Source: CAVSRC01 sp963730325
GTDB taxonomy: Bacteria > Pseudomonadota > Alphaproteobacteria > Rhizobiales > Kaistiaceae
DNA length: 64,000 nt
Reading direction: 5' to 3'
Assembly: GCA_963730325.1 (NCBI GenBank)
Contig: CAVSRC010000011.1
Span: forward strand, 53,844-117,843
Of this stretch, positions 1 to 9,531 are shown piece after piece (the stretch's first letter is position 1; every line of letters begins with the position of its first letter). Position numbers and translations under genes: made by a program. Under the pieces are notes generated by a model, which was given only the letters and a program-made list of their open reading frames with translations, had not been told where the DNA came from and did no database searches.

Positions 1-1507
1 CCAGCATCCACAGGAAGAACCTGAGCAGCGGCCATTCGATGAAACGCTGGGAGCGGTCGCCGCCCTTGGCGGTAACGCTGAATTTGTGGCCGCGCGGGCG
101 CAGCAGGCCGATGAAGACCGCCTTGAGAGCCGCCGGCGCGGTCAGCATCTGCGCCACATCGGTGAGGATGGGCACGACGCGGCCACGCGAGATCCACGCC
201 ATGGTCTGCGACTGGAACACGTAGAACGGCAGGAAGATCGCCAGCATCTGGTAAAGCGAGACCTCGATGGCCTTGATGCCGAAGAGCAGGTAGACCACCG
301 GCACGAACACGCCGACGATCTTGTAGAGATAGACGAAGGACCAGTTGAGGAAGGTCTCGATCAGGCTGATGCGGTCGATGAGCCCGAGGCCGTTGGCCGC
401 CAGCGGTCCGCTGCGCCCGCGCAGGATCTGCATGAAGCCGAGCGACCAGCGGCCGCGCTGGGTGACGTATTCCCTCAGGCCCTCCGGTGCCAGACCGAAG
501 CTCAGCGGCTCGTTGAGATAGGCGGTGGTGTAGCCGATCTCCTTGAGGCGCAGCGTGGTGAGGTAGTCCTCGGTCACCGAGTCGGTGGGAATGCCGCCGA
601 TCTGATTCAGTGCATCGCAACGGACGATCGACGACGTGCCGCAGCAGAAGGCGGCACCCCAGGCATCCTTGCCCGGCATCACGATGTCGAAGAAGAAGCG
701 CTGCTCGTCGGGCCAGGCACCGGCGATGGCAAGATTGGCCTGGATCGGATCGGGATTGATGAAATGCTGCGGCGTCTGCACGATGCCGACGGAGGGATCG
801 TGGAACAGGCTCATCGCGCGCGACAGGAAATGCGCGGTGGGCACGAAATCGGCGTCGAGGATCGAGATGAATTGCGGCGGCTCGGGCAGATCGGCGAGCA
901 CGCCGAGGGCGTGATTGATGTTGCCGGCCTTGGCGTGGGCGTTGTCGGGGCGCGTCAGGTAGCCGGCGCCGAGCCGCTCGCACAGCGCCTTCAGCCAGGG
1001 GCGCCTGCCATCGTCGAGAACCCAGGTGCGGAAGTTCGGATAGTCCATGCCGATCGCGCCGAGGATCGTGTGCTCGAGGATGCGCTGCTCCTCGTTGTAG
1101 GTGCAGATCAGCACGTCGATCAGGGGCGCCTTTCCGTCGCGACGTTCCCAGCCCTCGTGTTCATCCGCCTCGGCGCTGCGGTCGCGCACGCGGCTGAGGA
1201 AGAACAGCGAAAGCAGCGCCGAGGTGAGCGCCAGCGTTTCGACGATGAAGAAGCTCCAGCCGGCCAGCCAGTTCACCGGCTCACTGATCGGCGGCAGGGT
1301 GACCTGGTAGCGCCACACCAGATAGCGCAGAAGCAGGACACCGCAGATCGCGGTCAGCGCGACCCGCGTCAGGCGCCAGTCGGTCGGCACCCACGGAAGC
1401 ACCGCGAACAGGAACGCCCCGGCGATGAGCGCCGGCGCCATGACCTGCATGAGCGGCGTGTTAAGCAGCGCCGTCAGGCTGTCGACGATGGCAGGCAGAT
1501 CGATCAT
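1..1507 (-). CDS. Cellulose-synthase-like family 2 glycosyltransferase (partial, 3' end outside window)
   Basis: Reading leftward from the ATG at 1507, the frame stays open to the window edge, giving at least 502 residues. Membrane segments lie near residues 22-40 and 50-66, with another hydrophobic stretch around 80-105. The cytoplasmic GT2 domain then shows the full processive-synthase signature: DDG at about 165-167, DAD at 218-220, TED at 312-314 and QRGRW at 350-354. More hydrophobic segments follow. This matches the BcsA/Alg8 class, which polymerises UDP- or GDP-sugars and extrudes the chain through the inner membrane. No PilZ domain is visible in the part present. The gene starts 8 bases after the stop of an Alg44/HlyD-like gene, which suggests a two-gene exopolysaccharide unit. 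The polymer cannot be deduced. Confidence 0.9.
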   Translation of the reverse strand, partial: MIDLPAIVDSLTALLNTPLMQVMAPALIAGAFLFAVLPWVPTDWRLTRVALTAICGVLLLRYLVWRYQVTLPPISEPVNWLAGWSFFIVETLALTSALLSLFFLSRVRDRSAEADEHEGWERRDGKAPLIDVLICTYNEEQRILEHTILGAIGMDYPNFRTWVLDDGRRPWLKALCERLGAGYLTRPDNAHAKAGNINHALGVLADLPEPPQFISILDADFVPTAHFLSRAMSLFHDPSVGIVQTPQHFINPDPIQANLAIAGAWPDEQRFFFDIVMPGKDAWGAAFCCGTSSIVRCDALNQIGGIPTDSVTEDYLTTLRLKEIGYTTAYLNEPLSFGLAPEGLREYVTQRGRWSLGFMQILRGRSGPLAANGLGLIDRISLIETFLNWSFVYLYKIVGVFVPVVYLLFGIKAIEVSLYQMLAIFLPFYVFQSQTMAWISRGRVVPILTDVAQMLTAPAALKAVFIGLLRPRGHKFSVTAKGGDRSQRFIEWPLLRFFLWML

Positions 1508-1515
1508 GGTGCCGC

Positions 1516-2466
1516 TCAGCGCGCCCGGCTGCCGAAAACGACGGTGCCGCGCCGGCCGACGGCGCAATCCTCGACCGCGCCGAGATCGGGCAGCGACACG
1601 CGCACGCGGTAGGCCTGGGTGTCGGCGCGGAACGGCATGATTGCGTAGTCGCCGCCGGTTGCAGCGGCATGTCCGAGAAGATTGCCGACCGTGCCGCGGT
1701 GGAAATGATCGCTGCCGTAGAAACTGAAACGGGCCGGCATGCCCGGCTGCAGCTTGTCGTAGGTGCCTTCCGACACGGTGGCGACGATGCTCGTGGCCGA
1801 ACAGCCGACAATGCGCGCAATGACGTCGCCCTTGTCGACCAGATCGCCGGAGTCGACGCGCACGTCCCAGACCTTGCCGTCGGCGTTCGAGACCACCGCG
1901 GCATCGCTATCCGAACCCGCCGGGCTTTCGATCAGGGCCAGGGGGACGCCGCGGGCAACCAACCTGCCGATGGTCAGTTGGCCGTTCCTGAACACACCGG
2001 ACAGCGGAGACTCGACGAGATGGACCGGCGCATCGACGAAGGCTTCGTCGCTCACCAGCGTCGTCACGCGCTGCAGCGGGACCAGCCCGACCGCGACGAG
2101 GATGGCGGTGCCGGCAAACGTCTTGAAGATGCGGCTCGCCCAGGACGGCTTGTATTTGAGCTCGGACCCGGCGGCGGCGCCCAGCGTGCGCGGGCCGTCC
2201 GACCCCGTTGCTGCCGGCAGCGCTGTTGCAATACCGCCCTCCACTTCGGCGGCTTCGTCGAGCAGCGCGAATGCCTGCTCGATCATGCCCTGGAGTTCGC
2301 GGACGTCCTTGCGCTCGCCGCTATCGGGCGCGGCCGTGCGGTGGCGGGGCAGGACGACGCTCGTCCTGGCCTCGGTTCCGGATTCCGGTTCGGTCGGCGG
2401 AACGTTGCGTGGAAGCTCGGCCACGCCAACATCCCGCGCGGTCGTCTTGAGCGCCTTCATGGCCAT
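1516..2466 (-). CDS. HlyD/Alg44-like periplasmic adaptor of the polysaccharide synthase
   Basis: A 316-residue protein from the ATG at 2466; a TTG two codons upstream is a less likely start. The first 110 residues are polar and low-complexity. A single membrane anchor follows at about 112-131, and then a periplasmic part with the beta-barrel/lipoyl-like pattern of membrane-fusion proteins (DAPVHLVESPLSGVF, then a half-motif around SNADGKVWDVRVDSGDLV). This resembles the C-terminal part of alginate Alg44, but no N-terminal PilZ domain with RxxxR is seen, so c-di-GMP control through this protein is not supported. The stop lies 8 bases before the GT2 start, so the two genes are probably co-transcribed and the protein probably guides the polymer through the periplasm. 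Confidence 0.75.
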   Translation of the reverse strand: MAMKALKTTARDVGVAELPRNVPPTEPESGTEARTSVVLPRHRTAAPDSGERKDVRELQGMIEQAFALLDEAAEVEGGIATALPAATGSDGPRTLGAAAGSELKYKPSWASRIFKTFAGTAILVAVGLVPLQRVTTLVSDEAFVDAPVHLVESPLSGVFRNGQLTIGRLVARGVPLALIESPAGSDSDAAVVSNADGKVWDVRVDSGDLVDKGDVIARIVGCSATSIVATVSEGTYDKLQPGMPARFSFYGSDHFHRGTVGNLLGHAAATGGDYAIMPFRADTQAYRVRVSLPDLGAVEDCAVGRRGTVVFGSRAR

Positions 2467-2613
2467 GCGCAAACCTCGCGGAGCGACATCATTCGCTCAC
2501 GCCAACGATAGGCTGCAGAAAATGCCAAGGGGTTGCGGCGTTCCGGTTCGCGAGACGAAATTGGCGGCGAGGCTTAATGCCGGCCTAATCGAACCCGGCA
2601 AAATGCCGTCAAA

Positions 2614-3063
2614 TCAGGCCTTCTTCTCCCAGCGCCCGCGCTCCGACTGCTGCCAGTAGGTGGCGTCGTGGCCGGCCTCTTTCGCCGCCTTCCAGGCCGC
2701 CCGCGCCTGATCGACGGCGTCCGGATCGTTGCCGTCGAAGAGCCGCACCACGCGCGTGTAGGCACCGTAGTCGGGTATGTCGGCGCCGTCGGCGAGGAAG
2801 CGCACTTGCGCCCCGTTGGGGTTGTCGTCGTCGGTGGTCAGCCACACCGGCTGGGCAGCCGCGTGGCCGTCCTTGATGGTGCCATGCGGCAGGAAGCCGT
2901 CGTCACGCCCGGTCCACAGATGGGCATCGAGCGCGTCGCGCCGTTCCTCCGAACCCACCTGCACCACCGCCCGCCACTTCCGCTCAAGGCACTTCTCAAG
3001 CAACTCGGGCAGCACCCGCTCCAGCGGCTGGCTCATCAGGTGGTAGAAAAGGACCTCGGTCAT
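2614..3063 (-). CDS. holC: DNA polymerase III subunit chi
   Basis: A 149-residue protein beginning MTEVLFYHL. The N-terminal strand, the central segment HLWTGRDDGFLPHG and the following VWLTTDDDNPNGA are typical of HolC, the clamp-loader accessory subunit that contacts SSB. The C-terminal tail (QARAAWKAAKEAG, then YWQQSERGRW) is the usual alphaproteobacterial ending. The ATG overlaps the stop of pepA by one base (TGATG), so translation is probably coupled, and the pepA-holC pairing is conserved in proteobacteria. A GTG one codon upstream (3066) is a possible but less likely start. Confidence 0.93.
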   Translation of the reverse strand: MTEVLFYHLMSQPLERVLPELLEKCLERKWRAVVQVGSEERRDALDAHLWTGRDDGFLPHGTIKDGHAAAQPVWLTTDDDNPNGAQVRFLADGADIPDYGAYTRVVRLFDGNDPDAVDQARAAWKAAKEAGHDATYWQQSERGRWEKKA

Positions 3064-4562
3064 CACCGCTCGTAGTGGTCGGCGACCAGCCGGTCGAGCA
3101 GGCGCACGCCCCAGCCCGACGCCCAGGAGCGGTTCACCTCGCTCTGCGGCGAGCCGAAGCCGGTGCCGGCGATATCGAGATGGACCCAGGGCGTGTCCTT
3201 GACGAAGCGCTTGATGAAATGCGCCGCGGTGATCGAGCCGGCGTCGCGCCCGCCGGCGTTCTTGACGTTGGCGAACTTCGAATCGATCTGCCTGTCGTAT
3301 TCCTTGCCAAGCGGCATGCGCCAGACGCGCTCGCCGGTCGCCTCGCCGGCGGCGGAGAGCGCCGCGGCCATCGCATCCTCGGTGGCATACATGCCGGCGT
3401 AGTGGTGGCCGAGCGCAATGATGACGGCGCCGGTCAGCGTCGCCAGATCGATCATGAATTTCGGCTTGAAACGTTCCTCGGTGTAGGCGACCGCGTCGGC
3501 GAGCACCAGCCGCCCTTCCGCGTCGGTGTTGATGATCTCGATGGTGCGGCCGGTCATGGCGGTGACGATGTCACCCGGCCGCTGGGCGGCGCCGTCGGGC
3601 ATGTTCTCGACCACGCCGATGACGCCGACGGCGTTGACCTTGGCCTTGCGCCCGGCGAGCGCCCGCATCAGCCCGGTGACGGCGGCGGCGCCGGCCATGT
3701 CGCCCTTCATGTCCTCCATGCCGCCGGCCGGCTTGATCGAGATGCCGCCGGTGTCGAAGACGACGCCCTTGCCGATGAAGGCGACCGGCTGGTCCTTGGC
3801 GCGGCCGCCGTTCCAGCGCATCACCACCAGGCGCGGCGGACGCGCCGAGCCCTGCGCCACGCCAAGCAGGGCGCGCATGCCGCGCTTCTTCATCTCGGCT
3901 TCGGTCAGCACCTCGACCACGACGCCGAGGTCCTTCAGCCCCCGCGCCCGTTCGGCGAACTCGACGGGGCCGAGAACGTTCGGCGGCTCATTGACGAGGT
4001 CGCGCGCCATCAGCACGCCGTCGGCGATGGCATTGCGGCTAGTCCAAGCGGCGCGGACGCCGGCGAGATCGGCGACCCGGATGGTCACCGCCACCGGCTC
4101 CTTGCGGGCGCCGTTGCCGTTGTCGTCGTCGCCGTTCGTCTTGTAGTTGTCGAAGGCATAGGCGCGCAGCCTGATACCGAGTGCGAAATCCGCGGCCGCG
4201 GCCCTGCCCAGGCGGCGACCGTCGGGCCGCTCGAAGAGGACCGTCACCGCCTTGGCCTTGCCCAGGGCGCCGGCGGCGGCACCGCCGAGATCGAGCCAGT
4301 CCTTTTCCCCGATCTCGCTCGGATCGCCGGTCGCCAGCAGAATCAGCCGGTCGAAATCGGCGCCGGCGGGCGCCAGCAGGTCGAGAATCGCCTTCGCCTT
4401 GCCGGAATACCCGGCCGCCGCGGCGGCTCGCGCGATTTCCGCTTCCAGCCCGAGCCCGCGTGCCTGGGGTCCGAGGGTGAGGTCCGGGCCGACCAGAGCG
4501 AGGACGGTTCCGGCCAGTTTGGGGGTCGGCTTGGCAAAATCGATGCGGGCAAGGTCGGTCAT
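3063..4562 (-). CDS. pepA: Leucyl aminopeptidase (M17 family)
   Basis: A 499-residue protein of the normal family length. The C-terminal catalytic domain holds the M17 signature NTDAEGRL at 345-352. Expected dinuclear-metal ligands are K265 and D270 (GKGVVFDTGG), D288 (KGDMAG), D347 and E349. The enzyme removes N-terminal residues, preferring leucine, in the cytoplasm and normally forms hexamers. The N-terminal domain (1-170) is variable and carries an Asp/Asn/Gly-rich insertion around 143-151. The gene is divergent from lptF, and holC follows it with a one-base overlap. Confidence 0.96.
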   Translation of the reverse strand: MTDLARIDFAKPTPKLAGTVLALVGPDLTLGPQARGLGLEAEIARAAAAAGYSGKAKAILDLLAPAGADFDRLILLATGDPSEIGEKDWLDLGGAAAGALGKAKAVTVLFERPDGRRLGRAAAADFALGIRLRAYAFDNYKTNGDDDNGNGARKEPVAVTIRVADLAGVRAAWTSRNAIADGVLMARDLVNEPPNVLGPVEFAERARGLKDLGVVVEVLTEAEMKKRGMRALLGVAQGSARPPRLVVMRWNGGRAKDQPVAFIGKGVVFDTGGISIKPAGGMEDMKGDMAGAAAVTGLMRALAGRKAKVNAVGVIGVVENMPDGAAQRPGDIVTAMTGRTIEIINTDAEGRLVLADAVAYTEERFKPKFMIDLATLTGAVIIALGHHYAGMYATEDAMAAALSAAGEATGERVWRMPLGKEYDRQIDSKFANVKNAGGRDAGSITAAHFIKRFVKDTPWVHLDIAGTGFGSPQSEVNRSWASGWGVRLLDRLVADHYER

Positions 4563-4720
4563 GACGGGTGGGCCTCACTCAAAAAGGGCGGATTTCAGCG
4601 GTCACGATAGCAGACCGCGCGCCGCCGGGCATGTATTCTCGGTTGCGCGCGGCCGGCCTGTTGCGCAATGCAGCAATCCCACCATAATCGCGGTCGGCGA
4701 TATCGGCCCCGAAGGCGCGC

Positions 4721-5908
4721 ATGAAGCTCATAGAGCGCTACATTTTCCAGAAGATCGCCGGGGCCACAACGATGACGTTCGTGGCGCTGGGGACCATGGT
4801 TTGGCTGTCGCAGGCGCTGCGCCAGTTCGATCTGGTCACCGCCAACGGTCAGACGGTGTGGACCTTCCTCTACGTGTCGGCGCTGCTGGTGCCGGCACTG
4901 GTGACCATCGTGCTGCCGGTGGCGCTGCTGATCGCCGTGATCTACGCCTTCATCCATCTCAACGGCGATTCGGAACTCCAGGTCGTCAACGCCAGCGGCG
5001 CGGCGCAGATAACCGTCCTGCGCCCGGTGCTCATGATCGGGGTCGTCGTCACGCTCATGGTCGCCGCGATGTCGCTCTATTTCGCGCCGCTGTCGCTGCG
5101 CGCCTGGCAGACGCTCATCACCAATGTGCGCGGCGACATCCTGACAACGATCCTGCAGCCGGGACAGTTCATGCAGCCGGTTGCCGGGCTCACCATCCAC
5201 ATCCGCAGCCGCGATCCGGACGGCACGCTGCACGGCATCTTCGTTTCCGACGATCGCGAATTGTCGCAGACCTCCACCTACCTCGCCGAGCGCGGCGCCA
5301 TCATCAACAACACGCTCGGCGTGTTCATGATCATGAACAACGGCACCATCCAGCAGCGCAGCAAGGACGATCAGTCGATCTCGATGATCGAGTTCTCGAA
5401 CTACGCCTTCGACCTGTCCTCGTTCAGCAGCAGCAACGCGACGCCGCAGCTGCATCCCGCCGAGCAAAGCACCGCCTATCTGTTCAATCCCGATCCCAAC
5501 GATCGCTATTTCCGCCAATATCCCGGGAAGTTCCGGGCGGAACTGCATAATCGGCTGTCCTCGCCGCTCTACGGCCTGCTTTTCGCCGTGCTGCCGCTGG
5601 TCTTTCTCGGTCAGGCCGAATCGCCGCGGCAAAGCCGCGCGGCGAGCGTGACCATGGCGGTGGTCATCACGACGGCTCTGCGCGCTTTCGGGGTCTTCCT
5701 GCCAAACCTCGCCGAGACAAGCACGCTCGCCATCTGGCTGATGTATGCGATCCCGCTTGGCGGCGTCCTCATCGCCTCGCTGCTGGTGCTGACCGGGCGC
5801 CAGCTCAGGCCGCCCGAAGCGATCATCGCCGTCGCCGAGATGATGTTCGCGCGCGCCAGCGGCATGCTGCGCAGCGACACCACGGCGACGGCCGGAGGGG
5901 CCCGCTAG
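4721..5908 (+). CDS. lptF: LPS export permease LptF
   Basis: A 395-residue YjgP/YjgQ family protein. It starts MKLIERYIFQK, has three N-terminal membrane segments (about 15-35, 50-80 and 100-125), a periplasmic jellyroll domain, and three C-terminal membrane segments. LptF pairs with LptG and the ATPase LptB to lift lipopolysaccharide from the inner membrane and pass it to the periplasmic bridge. lptG begins five bases after the stop, and lptD follows, so the operon holds both the inner-membrane and outer-membrane ends of the machine. The ATG at 4721 fits the family N-terminus. Confidence 0.96.
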   Translation: MKLIERYIFQKIAGATTMTFVALGTMVWLSQALRQFDLVTANGQTVWTFLYVSALLVPALVTIVLPVALLIAVIYAFIHLNGDSELQVVNASGAAQITVLRPVLMIGVVVTLMVAAMSLYFAPLSLRAWQTLITNVRGDILTTILQPGQFMQPVAGLTIHIRSRDPDGTLHGIFVSDDRELSQTSTYLAERGAIINNTLGVFMIMNNGTIQQRSKDDQSISMIEFSNYAFDLSSFSSSNATPQLHPAEQSTAYLFNPDPNDRYFRQYPGKFRAELHNRLSSPLYGLLFAVLPLVFLGQAESPRQSRAASVTMAVVITTALRAFGVFLPNLAETSTLAIWLMYAIPLGGVLIASLLVLTGRQLRPPEAIIAVAEMMFARASGMLRSDTTATAGGAR

Positions 5909-5913
5909 ACACG

Positions 5914-7005
5914 ATGTTCGGCCATACCCTCTCGTTCTATTTCGCGCGTCATTTCGCCAAGATGGTCATCTCCATCTTCATGCTGGGCTTCCTGCTGATC
6001 ACGGTCGTCACCTACATCGAGTTCTTCAATCGCGCCTTCATGGGCGACTATACCGGCGGCTTCACCCTGGCGCTGGTCGCCCTCTTCCGCGTGCCGAGCG
6101 TGACCGAGGACGCCCTGCCCTTCGCCGTCCTCTACGGTTCGATCGCCGCCTTCGTCGTCGCCAACCGGCGGCTCGAAGTGGTGGTGGCGCGTGCCGCCGG
6201 GGTGTCCGCGGTGCAGTTTCTGCTGCCCGCCTGCGTGGTCGGCCTCATCATCGGGATCGCCGGAACGACCATCTACAATCCACTGGCGGCCGGCCTGCTC
6301 AACTGGTCGAACCAGCTCACCCTGCAGGTCCTGCCGCAAGGTCACCGGCCGGCGACGGACCATCACGGGGCGGTCTGGGTGCGTCAGGCGACCAGCGACA
6401 CCGAATCGATTGTCGGCGCCCCCCAATCCTTCGACGACGGCCTCGGTCTCATCGGGGTGACCGCCTATGTGTTCTACCCGGGCGGGAAGTTCCGTGAGCG
6501 AATCGACGCAGACCGGGGTCACTACGAGCCCGGCCTGTGGCGGCTGACGGACGCCACGGTGACGGCCCCCGATTCCGTGCCGCACAAGGTGGCGGTCTAC
6601 AATCTGCCCACGAATTTGTCCGCAGAAGAGGTCAAGAGAACCTTCTTACAGCTTGATTCTGTTTCGTTTTGGTCGCTTCCCGCCCTGGCCGCTTCGGCCC
6701 AGCGGGCCGGTGTGCCCGACAACCGGTTTCTGCTACAGTACAACGTGCTCTTGTCCAGACCGATCCTGCTCCTCGCCATGGTGCTGATCGCTGCCAATGT
6801 TTCCTTGAGATTCTCCCGTTCCCGGGACGTCGGATGGATGATTATTGCTGGCGTGGGAGTGGGCTTCATGCTTTATGTTCTCATGAAGATTGCGTGGGAT
6901 TTGGGCAGTGGTGGAATCGTGCCTCCGCCACTGGCCGCTTGGCTGCCAGCGGGTGTGGCAACCTTGTTCGGTATAACGGTTCTGTTGCATCTGGAGGACG
7001 GATGA
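5914..7005 (+). CDS. lptG: LPS export permease LptG
   Basis: A 363-residue YjgP/YjgQ family protein beginning MFGHTLSFYFARHF, with the same arrangement as LptF: N-terminal membrane helices, a periplasmic domain (residues about 130-265) and C-terminal helices. It is the partner permease subunit in the LptB2FG transporter. A GGAGGGG ribosome-binding site lies upstream within the end of lptF. Its TGA overlaps the ATG of lptD (ATGA), so translation of the inner-membrane permease and the outer-membrane translocon is probably coupled. Confidence 0.95.
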   Translation: MFGHTLSFYFARHFAKMVISIFMLGFLLITVVTYIEFFNRAFMGDYTGGFTLALVALFRVPSVTEDALPFAVLYGSIAAFVVANRRLEVVVARAAGVSAVQFLLPACVVGLIIGIAGTTIYNPLAAGLLNWSNQLTLQVLPQGHRPATDHHGAVWVRQATSDTESIVGAPQSFDDGLGLIGVTAYVFYPGGKFRERIDADRGHYEPGLWRLTDATVTAPDSVPHKVAVYNLPTNLSAEEVKRTFLQLDSVSFWSLPALAASAQRAGVPDNRFLLQYNVLLSRPILLLAMVLIAANVSLRFSRSRDVGWMIIAGVGVGFMLYVLMKIAWDLGSGGIVPPPLAAWLPAGVATLFGITVLLHLEDG

Positions 7006-9395
7006 ACGGGGCGGCGACCAGCGTCGCTGTAGGGGGTTGGCCCGGCCGTTTCGGCCGGGGCCTGATGCGCGTCGCACTGGCTGCGGTGCTGCTCGGCCTC
7101 GCCGTGCCCACGGTCGGCATCGCCGCCGTCGGCGACGCGATGATGGCCGCTCCCCCGTCGGTCGCTCCCGGCGAGCGCATGCTGGTCGAGTCCGATCAGC
7201 TGGTCTACGACTACGACCGCAACACCGTTTCCGCCGTCGGCAATGTGAAGATCTACTACGGCGGCTACACGCTCGAAGCCGAGAAGGTCATCTACAACAA
7301 GTCGAGCGGCCGCCTGATCGCGCAGGGCCACGTCAAGCTGGTCGATCCGACAGGCTCGGCGGTCTACAGCGACTACATCGACATCACCGACGACTTCCGC
7401 GACGGCTTCATCCAGTCGCTGCGGGTCGATGCCGCCAATCACACGCATTTCGGCGCCTCCAGCGCCGAGCACGGCGCCGACAAGACGACGTTCAACGACG
7501 GCAGCTACACCGCCTGCGAACCGTGCAAGAACAACCCCGACAAGCCTCCGCTGTGGAACGTGAAGGCCACCAAGATCGTGGTCGACCACAAGGAGCACAT
7601 GGTCTACTTCACCAACGCCAAGCTCGAATTCATGGGCCTGCCGCTGGCCTGGGTGCCCTACTTCGCGGCGCCCGATCCGACCGTGAAGCGCAAGTCGGGC
7701 TTCCTGGCCCCCAATTTCGGCTATGCCGAGAAACTCGGCTTCTACGGGTCGCTGCCCTACTACTGGGCGATTGCCCCCAACATGGACGTCACCTTCTCGC
7801 CGACCTACCTCGCGCGTCAGGGATTCCTGGGGCAGCTTGAGTTTCGCCACCGCCTGTCGAACGGCCAGTATGCGGTGCACATGGCAGGCATCAGCCAGAC
7901 GGATCCGGGGGCCTTCGGGCTGGCGCCCGGCAACCGGACCCTGCGCGGTGCCATCAACACCACCGGCCAGATCAATCTCTCGCGGGACTGGACCTTTGGC
8001 TGGAACGGCACGCTTCTGTCGGACCGGACCTTCACGCGCGACTACGGCGTCATCAACGGCGATGTCGAGGGGACGGAGTCGACCGTCTACCTGACCGGGC
8101 TGAGGGACCGCAATTTCTTCGAGGCCCGCGGGTCCTACTATCAGGTCCTCACCAGCCAGGCAGGGATGACCCCGGCGGCGGCGGCGCGCTTCAACCAGGA
8201 TCGCCAGCCGATCGTGGGAGAGATCGACAGCAAGAAATACGCCGACCACTCGGTATTCGGCGGCGAGGTGTCGCTCACCACCAACGTGACGGCGCTCACC
8301 CGCGGCGAAGACGACACGTTCATGTACGGCGGCGTGGCGCCGACCTATTTCGCCGGCACGGCGGGCGACTACATCCGCGCCACCAAGCAGCTCGACTGGC
8401 AGCGGCGGTTCATCGGGCCGATGGGCCAGGTCATCACGCCCTTCGCCTATGTGCGCGGCGATGCGTTCTATCTGAACGACCAGACGGCCGCGGCGATCTC
8501 GGCTGGATTGACACCCAATTCCACTGCCTTCCGCTTCACGCCGGCCGTTGGCATCGACTGGAGCCTGCCGATCCTGGTGCAGGACGCACATTCCACCAAC
8601 ATCATCGAGCCGCGGGCGCAGTTGATCGTGCGGCCGGACGAAATGCATGCCGGCACGCTGCCCAACAACGACGCGCAGAGCCTGGTGTTCGACGTGTCGA
8701 ACCTGTTCGACCACGACAAGTTTTCGGGCTTCGACCGCGTCGAGGGCGGCACCCGGCTGAACCTCGGCGTTCACTACAACGGCACCTTCGACAACGGCGC
8801 CTCGGTCGACGCGACGTTCGGCCAGTCGTTCCAGCTCGCCGGCACCAACCCCTATGCGACGCCGGACATTGCCGGAACCGGCGGGGCCGTGGCGGGGCTG
8901 TCGAGCGGCTTGTCCGGTCTTGAAACGGCCCAGTCCGACTATGTCGCCGGTGCTACCGTCGATACCGGCCTCGGGCCGCGCATCACCGCCAACGGGCGTT
9001 TCGACAATTCGGATTTCGCGATCAATCGCGGTGAGATCGAGGCAACCGCGGCGCTTGGGCCGGTCAGCGCCTCGGCCGCCTATCTCTTCCTGAGGAACAA
9101 TCCCTATAACCCGACGCTGGGCTCGGCCTCGGTCCTGCGCGGCGCCGGCTCGGTCAACCTCACCGACAACTGGCGTACGTTCGGTTCGGTGATCTACGAC
9201 ATCAAGAACGACACGATCGCCGGCGAGGGTCTCGGTCTCGCCTTCGACAACGATTGCCTGACCTTCTCGGTCGCCTACAACGAAACGCGCGCGGGCTATA
9301 CCGACCTGCCAAGTCGCTGGCTCACCTTCCGCCTGCAGCTCCGCACCCTCGGCGACACCTCGTACCAGACCAACCTGGCCAGCGGGGTCAACTGA
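7002..9395 (+). CDS. lptD: LPS-assembly protein LptD
   Basis: A 797-residue outer-membrane protein. It has a long signal sequence (hydrophobic core about 22-42), an OstA-like periplasmic domain with the repeat pattern LVYDYDRNTVSAVGNV and YTLEAEKVIYN at about 65-110, and a C-terminal LptD barrel. LptD with LptE inserts lipopolysaccharide into the outer leaflet. The start was placed at the ATG that overlaps the lptG stop, because the open frame extends further upstream only inside lptG. Two Cys (YTACEPCKNN, near 170) lie at the domain border. A SurA-like gene follows. Confidence 0.95.
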   Translation: MNGAATSVAVGGWPGRFGRGLMRVALAAVLLGLAVPTVGIAAVGDAMMAAPPSVAPGERMLVESDQLVYDYDRNTVSAVGNVKIYYGGYTLEAEKVIYNKSSGRLIAQGHVKLVDPTGSAVYSDYIDITDDFRDGFIQSLRVDAANHTHFGASSAEHGADKTTFNDGSYTACEPCKNNPDKPPLWNVKATKIVVDHKEHMVYFTNAKLEFMGLPLAWVPYFAAPDPTVKRKSGFLAPNFGYAEKLGFYGSLPYYWAIAPNMDVTFSPTYLARQGFLGQLEFRHRLSNGQYAVHMAGISQTDPGAFGLAPGNRTLRGAINTTGQINLSRDWTFGWNGTLLSDRTFTRDYGVINGDVEGTESTVYLTGLRDRNFFEARGSYYQVLTSQAGMTPAAAARFNQDRQPIVGEIDSKKYADHSVFGGEVSLTTNVTALTRGEDDTFMYGGVAPTYFAGTAGDYIRATKQLDWQRRFIGPMGQVITPFAYVRGDAFYLNDQTAAAISAGLTPNSTAFRFTPAVGIDWSLPILVQDAHSTNIIEPRAQLIVRPDEMHAGTLPNNDAQSLVFDVSNLFDHDKFSGFDRVEGGTRLNLGVHYNGTFDNGASVDATFGQSFQLAGTNPYATPDIAGTGGAVAGLSSGLSGLETAQSDYVAGATVDTGLGPRITANGRFDNSDFAINRGEIEATAALGPVSASAAYLFLRNNPYNPTLGSASVLRGAGSVNLTDNWRTFGSVIYDIKNDTIAGEGLGLAFDNDCLTFSVAYNETRAGYTDLPSRWLTFRLQLRTLGDTSYQTNLASGVN

Positions 9396-9403
9396 CGGTT
9401 TGT

Positions 9404-9423
9404 GGGGTGCAGCACCCTTTTTT
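9404..9423 (+). terminator. Possible weak terminator after lptD
   Basis: A short GC hairpin (GGGTG / CACCC with a three-base loop) is followed directly by seven T residues, nine bases after the lptD stop. The stem is short, so termination may be partial. The downstream genes could still be reached by read-through. Confidence 0.45.
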
Positions 9424-9531
9424 AGCCAGATTCGGCGCAATGATGCGGCTCCACCGCGTCCGGCAGATATCGTCTGACGCTTCAACGTCGTGCTTTCATC
9501 GCTGCCGTGCCCCGGCGGCGATTTCCGGGGA

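Noticed and set aside
5905..6585. Antisense frame within lptG
   Set aside because: Arg/Gly/His-rich shadow; the plus-strand LptG is clear.
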